NCBI GenBank assembly: GCA_022798035.1
Contig: JAAWLS010000121.1
Span: forward strand, 1 to 7,130
Length of the DNA stretch: 7,130 nt
Direction: 5' to 3'
Origin: Lachnospiraceae bacterium
Lineage (GTDB): Bacteria; Bacillota; Clostridia; Lachnospirales; Lachnospiraceae
The first letter of the stretch is position 1; each line of letters starts with the position of its first letter. Of this stretch, positions 1-4,789 are shown piece after piece. Both the position numbers and the translations under genes were made by a program. Under the pieces are notes generated by a model that saw only the letters and a program-made list of their open reading frames with translations, did not search any database and was not told where the DNA came from.

Positions 1-444
1 GAACACGCCGCCGGGATTGTAACGGCAGCTTATGGTCTCTGGAATATGGCCGATGGTCTTTTCCAAAAAATCAATATGCGTAAAATCATCCAAATTGATA
101 ATGGCCCCAATGTCATCGGCAAACTGAAACTCTGAGGCCGGTGTTGCATTGGAGGAAAACATGATGTCTCTCCCCTCAAAATGCAGTGCGTCCGCCAGCA
201 TCAGTTCTGTCATGGAGGAACAGTCGCAGCCGCACCCATACTCTTTCAAAATATTGATTAGAAATGGATTGGGGGTGGCTTTCACTGCAAAATATTCTTT
301 GAATCCTTTATTCCAGGAAAATGCCTCCCGCAGTGCTTTGGCGTTGGCCCGTATTCCCTTTTCGTCATACAGATGAAAGGGGGTTGGATATTCTTTCACA
401 ATCTCTTTTAACTGTTCGTTTGTCACAAAAGGTTCTTTCTTCAT
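1..444 (-). CDS. lysA: Diaminopimelate decarboxylase, N-terminal part (cut by window edge)
   Basis: This is a PLP-dependent fold-type III decarboxylase that should convert meso-diaminopimelate to L-lysine and CO2, the last step of lysine synthesis, in the cytosol. Only the first 148 codons are present and the frame runs off the left edge without a stop. Visible marks are the N-terminal 'TPFHLYDE' segment (residues 21-28) and the PLP-lysine motif YFAVKATPNP with the Schiff-base lysine at K55. These are followed by GCGCDCSSMTELMLA (70-84), the 'FSSNATP' strand (96-102) and 'CRYNPGG' (140-146), all in the order expected for the alanine-racemase-like barrel. The ATG at 444 follows AAGGAG (454-459) at 9 bases. 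It lies 13 bases downstream of the TrmB-family regulator gene and is probably co-transcribed with it. The C-terminal substrate-specificity region is missing, so a related decarboxylase (ornithine, lysine or carboxynorspermidine type) cannot be fully excluded. Confidence 0.82.
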   Translation of the reverse strand, partial: MKKEPFVTNEQLKEIVKEYPTPFHLYDEKGIRANAKALREAFSWNKGFKEYFAVKATPNPFLINILKEYGCGCDCSSMTELMLADALHFEGRDIMFSSNATPASEFQFADDIGAIINLDDFTHIDFLEKTIGHIPETISCRYNPGGVF

Positions 445-453
445 TCTGTTATT

Positions 454-459
454 CTCCTT
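454..459 (-). promoter_or_regulatory. lysA ribosome binding site overlapping the upstream stop codon
   Basis: On the minus strand the string TAAGGAG contains both the TAA stop of the TrmB-family gene (458-460) and the Shine-Dalgarno AAGGAG for lysA, nine bases before its ATG. Ribosomes ending the regulator gene would sit on the lysA start site, which fits translational coupling within an operon. Confidence 0.75.
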
Positions 460-1198
460 ACTTTGATTTCCTCTCCAGCTCTAAAAGTTTAATTTCATTT
501 TTCATGGAATCTTTAAACACCTGGACAAAATTCACTTGTCCGGAATAAAGGCAGGTACTGTCCTTTCCTTTTCCTAGTTCTCCCGTCAGCACCTGTCTGG
601 AATCCACGATAACTCCAATCTGGTTCTTCTTGTCCGAAGTGTGGTAAATTTTAATTCCCTTCTGTCTCCAGGCCTGCTCTCTGGCCTCACTTTCCTCATC
701 TCTGATGTCCAGCGTGAGAATTACCGTCTTAATTCTTCTCTCTGCCAGCAGTTCCAGTTCCTCCTGAAACTGCTCCAGCAGTCCAACAGACATGGAAAGA
801 TAGACGCGCTTTTTCGATTTGCGCAGCATATTCCTGATTTTGTCCGCTATATTTTCATCGGAGCAAATGGTGAGATACCCCTCCGACTCTTCCTTTTCCC
901 TTGGAATATGAACCGTCAGAAATTCTCTGCGCTCCTCCAGACTGCGAATCTTGTTTTGACAGAATTCTTCGATATCCACCGGGGTGTATTTCCGGGAATT
1001 TCCCTCAATCACGTAGGCGCCGCCCTTGTCCGTCAATCCTTCCAGCGCTTTGTATACATTCGAGCGGGAAATTCCGATATTTTTTGCAATTTCATATCCA
1101 TTGCTGGTTCCGGAGCGGAACAATTCCAGATATACCTGAGATTCCTGTCTTGTCAGGCCAAAAGCCATCAGATGTTCTATCAGATTTCTCTCTTCCAT
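458..1198 (-). CDS. TrmB-family transcriptional regulator
   Basis: This 246-residue protein has the TrmB layout. A winged helix-turn-helix occupies about residues 1-75 (FGLTRQESQVYLELF at 13-27, recognition-helix region ISRSNVYKALEGL at 43-55, wing AYVIEGNSRKYTPV at 61-74). A short charged helical linker follows at about 78-95, then a PLD-like effector domain at about 105-240, including the strand 'IGVIVDSRQVLTGEL' (194-208). There is no signal peptide or membrane segment, so it is a cytosolic DNA-binding protein. Archaeal family members sense sugars; the ligand here is unknown. It is directly upstream of lysA with overlapping stop and Shine-Dalgarno, so control of lysA and of itself is a reasonable inference. 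The ATG is supported by AAAGGGG (1208-1214) nine bases upstream. The family call is firm; the regulated pathway is inferred from context only. Confidence 0.85.
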   Translation of the reverse strand: MEERNLIEHLMAFGLTRQESQVYLELFRSGTSNGYEIAKNIGISRSNVYKALEGLTDKGGAYVIEGNSRKYTPVDIEEFCQNKIRSLEERREFLTVHIPREKEESEGYLTICSDENIADKIRNMLRKSKKRVYLSMSVGLLEQFQEELELLAERRIKTVILTLDIRDEESEAREQAWRQKGIKIYHTSDKKNQIGVIVDSRQVLTGELGKGKDSTCLYSGQVNFVQVFKDSMKNEIKLLELERKSK

Positions 1199-1237
1199 CT
1201 CTTATTTCCCCTTTCTGCCACAGCTCTTATTTTTAGT

Positions 1238-1261
1238 AGTATTGTTCAGAGAAACTATACT
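1238..1261. promoter_or_regulatory. Inverted repeat over the -10 element, candidate operator
   Basis: On the minus strand the half-sites AGTATAGTT and AACAATACT are separated by six bases. They match as an inverted repeat at 8 of 9 positions. One arm covers the -10 hexamer (1254-1259) and the other lies just past the expected transcription start near 1247. A dimeric repressor bound here would block RNA polymerase. The natural candidate is the TrmB-family protein encoded immediately downstream, but this link is inferred from position. Confidence 0.55.
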
Positions 1262-1282
1262 GTGTTTTTTCGGAAATGTCAA
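1254..1282 (-). promoter_or_regulatory. Sigma-A promoter of the regulator-lysA operon
   Basis: Reading leftward there is a perfect -35 TTGACA (1277-1282), a 17-base spacer and a -10 TATAGT (1254-1259, 5 of 6 consensus). Transcription should start near 1247, giving a leader of about 48 bases before the ATG at 1198. The promoter lies just downstream of the nrdG terminator, which marks a new transcription unit. Confidence 0.82.
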
Positions 1283-1303
1283 GAGGTACAATCGAATAGA
1301 AAA

Positions 1304-1336
1304 GACGCAGATGGCAAAATTCCAACCATCTGCGTC
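1304..1336 (-). terminator. Intrinsic terminator after nrdG
   Basis: The perfect 11-bp arms GACGCAGATGG and CCATCTGCGTC (1304-1314 and 1326-1336) enclose an 11-base loop. On the minus strand the second arm is followed by TTTTCT. The hairpin begins 10 bases after the nrdG stop codon. It should end the nrdDG transcript before the next promoter at 1254-1282. Confidence 0.85.
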
Positions 1337-1346
1337 CCGCTGTATT

Positions 1347-1838
1347 TTATTCACAGTGCAGAACCACACTGCCCGCCGCTTTGCTGGCAGGCACGTCTAT
1401 CACACGCTGATTCTCGCTCCCTCTCCAATATAACTGGGTATTTTTCCGCTCCACCTGGAACTCACCATCCACCAGCACATCCACGTAATTTATAATTTCC
1501 AGCGTCTCTATAGTCTCCCAGACAAATCCTGTATACATCCAGACACTTTTATTGGGAAACTTCTCCTTAATCTCTCTGGCAAGTTTCAGCACATCAGAAC
1601 GATTGCCTACATACAGCGGGTCCCCTCCGCTGAATGTAATCCCTGAAATATAGTCTTTGGCAAGTTCCGTAAATATCTCTTCTTTTGCCTCCTCGTCAAA
1701 CAGAAGTCCCCCGTTGGCATCCCAGGTAATGGGATTCTGGCATTCCCTGCAGCAATGGGAACAGCCGGACACCCACAAGACTACACGAAGTCCGTCACCG
1801 TTGAGCATATCGTCTTTTGTTATATTGTGGTATCTCAT
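1347..1838 (-). CDS. nrdG: Anaerobic ribonucleoside-triphosphate reductase-activating protein
   Basis: This 163-residue radical SAM enzyme uses a [4Fe-4S] cluster to cleave S-adenosylmethionine and install the glycyl radical on NrdD; it acts in the cytosol under anaerobic conditions. The cluster motif CxxxCxxC is C26, C30 and C33, within 'GCSHCCRECQNPITW'. The extra C29 is unusual but does not disturb the spacing. The SAM-contacting GGDP is at residues 71-74, and the typical NrdG strand DVLVDGEF (120-127) and 'RGSENQRVIDV' (139-149) follow. Length matches the short NrdG family. The ATG at 1838 has AAGGAG (1844-1849) five bases upstream, which also overlaps the nrdD stop. The gene lies nine bases after nrdD and is closed by the terminator at 1304-1336. 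No other function is likely. Confidence 0.95.
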   Translation of the reverse strand: MRYHNITKDDMLNGDGLRVVLWVSGCSHCCRECQNPITWDANGGLLFDEEAKEEIFTELAKDYISGITFSGGDPLYVGNRSDVLKLAREIKEKFPNKSVWMYTGFVWETIETLEIINYVDVLVDGEFQVERKNTQLYWRGSENQRVIDVPASKAAGSVVLHCE

Positions 1839-1843
1839 AATAT

Positions 1844-1850
1844 CTCCTTA
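1844..1850 (-). promoter_or_regulatory. nrdD stop codon fused to nrdG ribosome binding site
   Basis: The minus-strand string TAAGGAG gives the nrdD stop (TAA, 1848-1850) and the nrdG Shine-Dalgarno (AAGGAG, 1844-1849), five bases before the nrdG ATG. The arrangement matches the TrmB-lysA junction and supports coupled translation of reductase and activase. Confidence 0.75.
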
Positions 1851-3977
1851 CATACTTTTGCGTTCTTCTATCTCAGCCATTTTGGCATCGTTCAGCCGGG
1901 TATCGCCTTTCACTCTGGAATAAGACAGATAACCGTTCATCCGCTCAATCTTTGTCAAATTGCGGCTGCCGCATTTGGGGCAGACATCCATTTCCAGCTC
2001 CTGGTGTCCGCAGTCATCGCAGTAAGCCAAAGACAAGTTCACTCCCTCGTAAAATCCCATGTCCATGGCACGCCTTACCAGCGTTTTTACTGCCTCTTTG
2101 TTGTAGTCAATGGGATATTTCACATACTGAATCTTGCCTCCGTTGCTCAGCTCCCAGAAACGGTACTCCAAATCCTGTTTCTGGATTGGCGTGATGTCCT
2201 CTGTCACATGGCAGTGGAAACCATTGCTGACGTACTCTCTGTCTGACACATTCTCCACAATTCCATATTTTTTGCGGAACTGTTTGACTTGAAGGCCGCA
2301 GAGATTTTCTGCCGGCGTCGCATAGATGGCATAGAGATTTCCGTCTGCTTTCTTAAATTCCGTAATCTTCTCATTGATGTGCTCCAATACCTCAATGGCA
2401 AACTGCCCGTCCTCCACCAGGGATTTCTTGTTGTAGAGCTGCTGCAACTCATTGAATGCAGTGATTCCAAAAGAGGCCGTGGCTGTCTTTAACAAAGGCT
2501 TAATTTTGTCGTGAATATCCAGATGTCCGCCGTAAAATCCACCTTCACAGTAAGCCAGCGGATTTGTGCTGGCGCGCATCTCTCCCAAATAAGCATACGT
2601 CCGAATGTGAAGCTGGCGAATCAGCTCTAGATAATAGTCCAGCACTTCATAAAAGTCTCTGCTCTCCTGTCTGGATTTGGCCAGAATCATAGGAAGATGA
2701 AGGCTGACCACTCCAATATTAAACCGTCCCACAAACACAGGCCTGTCTGTCTCATCTGCCGGATTCATTCCGCCTTTTACATACCAGGGAGACAGAAAAG
2801 CCCGGCAGCCCATAGGGCTAATCACTTCCCCATACTGTTTGTACATGCTGGCAATATATCCTTTTCCCGTCAGGCTCAGCCAATCCGGGTACATGGTTTT
2901 CCGGGAACACTCAATCCCGGCTTCAAATACATCCTCCAGCTCCTTTCCAGGCCCGTGAAGATTCTCGTCGTAAAGAAATACCAATTTAGGAAACAGCACC
3001 GGCTTTCTGCACTCTGCCTTGCCCTGCCCCTTCTTACGCACATTCAGCATGGCAATGGAAGCCATTTTAGCAAACTGCCCGGTTCCCGTTCCGAAGGTCA
3101 TGGTGATAAAGGGATAATCTCCCCGGCTGGAAGATACGGAATTAAACTTGTACTCCCATCCCTGAACTCCCTGTTCCAAATCTCTGGCAATGTCTTTCAT
3201 GGTCTCCTCTTCTGCCCGCTTCTCATCAAGACCCAGACTGCGGTAGCGCTCTTTATATTTTACATAAGACTTCTTGGCGTAGGGCTCTAAAATTTTCTCC
3301 ACGTTCGGCACCGTAAATCCGCCATACTGCTGGCTGGCAGCGCTCAGCACAATATCTCCGATAACATCAAAGGCAACATCCAGCGTCTTCGGCTCGTTGT
3401 ACCAGAGATTTCCCATTTCAAACCCGCCTTTTAACACATTTTCCACGTCAAAGAGACAGCAGTTCATGGTGTCGCGCCTTGCAGACATATCATGCACATA
3501 GAGATATCCGTCCCGGCAGGCCTGAATCTCCTCCGTAGTCATAAAAAATTTCTGATACAGCTCTTTGTTCAGCTGATTGAAAATCAAACTCCGTTTGGTG
3601 GACACAAGAGCGCTGTCTGTATTGGAATTTTCTTTATCTCCAATGTACATAATAGATTGGCTCTTTTTGTACACTTCATCTAACATCTGCACAAAATCCT
3701 GTTTGTAATTTCGGTAATCCCGGTAACTTTTGGCCACCACTGGATTGACTTTCTCCAAAGCTCCCTCCACAATATTGTGCATCTGGGCAATTTTCACTTC
3801 CTCAATGCCCATGGACTCTACTTTCTCCTCCACAAACTGACAGATAAATTTCAATTCTTCCTCTGTAAATGTAATCAAAGCCCGGTAAGCAGACTTATTC
3901 ACCGCAACCACGACTTTATTTACGTTAAAATCTTCCTTTGTTCCATCCTTTTTTATGACTTTAAAGTTCTTCTTCAT
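1848..3977 (-). CDS. nrdD: Anaerobic (class III) ribonucleoside-triphosphate reductase
   Basis: This 709-residue glycyl radical enzyme reduces ribonucleoside triphosphates to deoxyribonucleotides without oxygen. An N-terminal ATP-cone occupies about residues 3-92 (starting FKVIKKDGTKEDFNVNKV), the allosteric on/off site. The catalytic barrel follows, with the 'NCCLFD' cysteines C173/C174 and the thiyl-radical cysteine C391 in 'SPMGCRAFLSPW'. A zinc ribbon near the C-terminus has C653, C656, C666 and C669 (CxxC...CxxC). The glycyl radical site is G682 in 'RMNGYLS', 27 residues before the end, as expected. Length is close to that of other ATP-cone-bearing NrdD proteins. The ATG at 3977 has AGGAGG (3984-3989) six bases upstream. 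It forms an operon with nrdG and is preceded by a promoter with NrdR-box-like sites. The residue pattern is complete, so it should be functional. Confidence 0.96.
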   Translation of the reverse strand: MKKNFKVIKKDGTKEDFNVNKVVVAVNKSAYRALITFTEEELKFICQFVEEKVESMGIEEVKIAQMHNIVEGALEKVNPVVAKSYRDYRNYKQDFVQMLDEVYKKSQSIMYIGDKENSNTDSALVSTKRSLIFNQLNKELYQKFFMTTEEIQACRDGYLYVHDMSARRDTMNCCLFDVENVLKGGFEMGNLWYNEPKTLDVAFDVIGDIVLSAASQQYGGFTVPNVEKILEPYAKKSYVKYKERYRSLGLDEKRAEEETMKDIARDLEQGVQGWEYKFNSVSSSRGDYPFITMTFGTGTGQFAKMASIAMLNVRKKGQGKAECRKPVLFPKLVFLYDENLHGPGKELEDVFEAGIECSRKTMYPDWLSLTGKGYIASMYKQYGEVISPMGCRAFLSPWYVKGGMNPADETDRPVFVGRFNIGVVSLHLPMILAKSRQESRDFYEVLDYYLELIRQLHIRTYAYLGEMRASTNPLAYCEGGFYGGHLDIHDKIKPLLKTATASFGITAFNELQQLYNKKSLVEDGQFAIEVLEHINEKITEFKKADGNLYAIYATPAENLCGLQVKQFRKKYGIVENVSDREYVSNGFHCHVTEDITPIQKQDLEYRFWELSNGGKIQYVKYPIDYNKEAVKTLVRRAMDMGFYEGVNLSLAYCDDCGHQELEMDVCPKCGSRNLTKIERMNGYLSYSRVKGDTRLNDAKMAEIEERKSM

Positions 3978-3983
3978 CCTCGT

Positions 3984-3989
3984 CCTCCT
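3984..3989 (-). promoter_or_regulatory. nrdD ribosome binding site
   Basis: AGGAGG on the minus strand is a full Shine-Dalgarno match, six bases before the nrdD ATG. It fixes this start over any internal one, as does the ATP-cone sequence beginning immediately after the ATG. Confidence 0.75.
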
Positions 3990-4042
3990 GCTCTTATCCC
4001 TCTCCGATACTATGTATATTTAGTTAGCATCCTGTCATCCAT

Positions 4043-4058
4043 CTACTATATATTGTGT
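4043..4058. promoter_or_regulatory. NrdR-box-like palindrome (box 1)
   Basis: On the minus strand this reads ACACAATATATAGTAG. It matches the known NrdR box pattern ACACWATATATWGTGT at 14 of 16 positions. It lies just downstream of the expected nrdDG start point near 4062. NrdR is the ATP/dATP-sensing repressor of ribonucleotide reductase genes in most bacteria, and the adjacent genes are nrdDG, so the assignment rests on both motif and context. nrdR itself is not in the window. Confidence 0.75.
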
Positions 4059-4061
4059 TTT

Positions 4062-4077
4062 GCACTATATCTTACCA
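4062..4077. promoter_or_regulatory. Degenerate NrdR-box-like half site over the nrdD -10 (box 2)
   Basis: On the plus strand this starts GCACTATAT, matching the left half of an NrdR box (CACWATAT), but the right half is poor; about 10 of 16 positions agree. It overlaps the nrdD -10 element (4069-4074). NrdR boxes usually occur as pairs, so a weak partner next to box 1 is expected. However, the start-to-start distance of 19 bases is shorter than the commonly described spacing of about 31. Confidence 0.4.
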
Positions 4078-4097
4078 TGTCGTTTTCCAGAAGTCAA
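4069..4097 (-). promoter_or_regulatory. nrdDG promoter
   Basis: Reading leftward there is a -35 TTGACT (4092-4097), a 17-base spacer and a -10 TAAGAT (4069-4074) with an upstream TG one base away (extended -10). The predicted start near 4062 gives a leader of about 85 bases before nrdD. The -10 is only 4 of 6 consensus, which the extended TG may offset. NrdR-like sites overlap it. Confidence 0.68.
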
Positions 4098-4111
4098 TAG
4101 TCGAATTTTCA

Positions 4112-4140
4112 TAGACTTTTCCTTTTAAATATGTTACAAT
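4112..4140 (+). promoter_or_regulatory. Rightward promoter for the VOC-family gene
   Basis: There is a -35 TAGACT (4112-4117, 4 of 6), a 17-base spacer and a -10 TACAAT (4135-4140, 5 of 6) preceded by TGT (extended -10). The start would be near 4147, leaving a leader of about 175 bases before the ATG at 4322. A second possible start lies further down, where a perfect TATAAT occurs at 4281-4286, but I find no acceptable -35 for it. The -35 of this promoter lies 15 bases from the divergent nrdD -35. Confidence 0.5.
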
Positions 4141-4158
4141 CATCTGGAAATTACCCAA

Positions 4159-4199
4159 AAGATTCAGACATCAAAATCCTCTAAACATGTCTGAATCTT
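4159..4199. repeat. 13-bp perfect inverted repeat (hairpin) in the leader
   Basis: The arms AAGATTCAGACAT (4159-4171) and ATGTCTGAATCTT (4187-4199) pair perfectly around a 15-base loop. On the plus strand no T-tract follows, so it is not a rightward terminator. On the minus strand it is followed by only TTTTGGG, a weak terminator at best. It begins about 12 bases after the predicted rightward start, so it would form the 5' end of the VOC-gene transcript. It may stabilise or regulate that RNA, or insulate nrdD from readthrough. Confidence 0.7.
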
Positions 4200-4223
4200 C
4201 ACACAAATACCGCTTCGTGTGCT

Positions 4224-4292
4224 GACCGTATGATATCTAGGAAACTCCAATGGAACATTACACAAGGAGATTTGACGGAATATAATACGGTC
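4224..4292 (+). repeat. Long-range imperfect stem in the VOC-gene leader
   Basis: GACCGTATGATAT (4224-4236) can pair with ATATAATACGGTC (4280-4292) with one mismatch in 13 positions, across a 43-base loop that contains an orphan AAGGAG (4264-4269). Together with the hairpin at 4159-4199 and a small CACAC/GTGTG pair (4200-4204 with 4217-4221), most of the leader can fold. I do not recognise a known riboswitch class. The stem could arise by chance in an AT-rich leader. Confidence 0.4.
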
Positions 4293-4321
4293 CGTACACC
4301 GGAGCAGAATGGAGAGTTGCT

Positions 4322-4693
4322 ATGTCTTTTAAAATGGTACATGAAAATTATAACGTACAAGATTTACAGAAATCCATTGATTTCTACCATGAAGCATTCG
4401 GTCTCACAGAAGTACGCCGAAAAGAGGCTTCCGACGGCAGTTACATCATTGTATTCCTCTCCAACGAGGAAAGCGATTTCAATTTAGAACTGACTTGGCT
4501 GAAAGAAAAGGAAGGTCCCTATGATTTAGGCGACTGTGAATTCCACCTTGCATTCCAGACTGACGATATGGACGCCGCTCACGCAAAACATGAAGCTATG
4601 GGCTGTATCTGCTATGAGAATCCCTCCATGGGCATTTATTTTGTGGCAGACCCAGACGGCTACTGGCTGGAAGTTGTTCCAAAAAGAGATTAA
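4322..4693 (+). CDS. VOC-family glyoxalase I-like protein (lactoylglutathione lyase family)
   Basis: This 123-residue protein belongs to the vicinal oxygen chelate fold, with two beta-alpha-beta-beta-beta modules (about residues 4-60 and 71-120). The four metal-ligand positions of glyoxalase I are all present: H7 (MVHENYNV), E56 (FNLELTW), H75 (CEFHLAF) and E117 (YWLEVVP). The His-Glu-His-Glu set is that of Ni/Co-type glyoxalase I, which isomerises the hemithioacetal of methylglyoxal and a thiol. 'DLQKSIDFYHEAFGL' (14-28) is the typical first helix. It is slightly shorter than E. coli GloA, as common in clostridial members. GGAGAG (4311-4316) stands five bases before the ATG. It is a monocistronic cytosolic enzyme with a structured leader and a terminator. 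Other VOC activities (thiol transferase, dioxygenase) cannot be excluded; Firmicutes often lack glutathione, so the thiol is uncertain. Confidence 0.82.
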   Translation: MSFKMVHENYNVQDLQKSIDFYHEAFGLTEVRRKEASDGSYIIVFLSNEESDFNLELTWLKEKEGPYDLGDCEFHLAFQTDDMDAAHAKHEAMGCICYENPSMGIYFVADPDGYWLEVVPKRD

Positions 4694-4727
4694 ATCTCTG
4701 ATTTCTTAAAATTCAAGTAATCGTTCC

Positions 4728-4769
4728 AAAGAAGGTCAGACGTTTTCATAAAAGCGTCTGACTTTCTTT
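4728..4769. terminator. Bidirectional terminator between convergent genes
   Basis: The arms AAAGAAGGTCAGACG (4728-4742) and CGTCTGACTTTCTTT (4755-4769) pair over 15 bp with one G-U wobble, and the TTTT/AAAA in the loop can extend the stem. T-rich tracts follow on both strands (TTTCTTTCTATATT rightward, CTTCTTT leftward). It lies between the rightward VOC gene and the leftward helicase gene and should stop transcription from both. Confidence 0.85.
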
Positions 4770-4789
4770 CTATATTGATAGGATTCTGT

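Noticed and set aside
1199..1250. Lysine riboswitch upstream of the regulator-lysA operon
   Set aside because: The leader from the predicted start is only about 48 bases, far too short for the lysine riboswitch (about 170 bases or more).
641..1495. Rightward open frame of 284 codons across the regulator gene, its promoter and nrdG
   Set aside because: It is antisense to two well-supported genes and to a terminator. Its translation is low-complexity, rich in Ser, Leu and Phe, with no recognisable domain, and no ribosome site precedes it.
2697..3290. Rightward open frame of 197 codons inside nrdD
   Set aside because: It lies wholly antisense to the conserved nrdD coding sequence, with His/Pro/Ser-rich translation and no ribosome site.
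4159..4199. Hairpin considered as an intrinsic terminator
   Set aside because: There is no T-tract on the plus strand and only TTTT before GGG on the minus strand. No leftward gene ends here, so it is listed as a repeat/hairpin.
4230..4487. Possible 85-residue gene starting in the leader and overlapping the VOC gene
   Set aside because: The ATG at 4230 lacks a Shine-Dalgarno and lies within a predicted stem. The frame overlaps the VOC gene in another phase, and its translation after 4322 resembles a frame-shifted copy without a domain.
4685..4699. Palindrome AGAGATTAAATCTCT around the VOC-gene stop codon
   Set aside because: It is a short AT-rich stem with a loop of three bases or fewer and no T-tract. 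The strong terminator 30 bases downstream explains termination.
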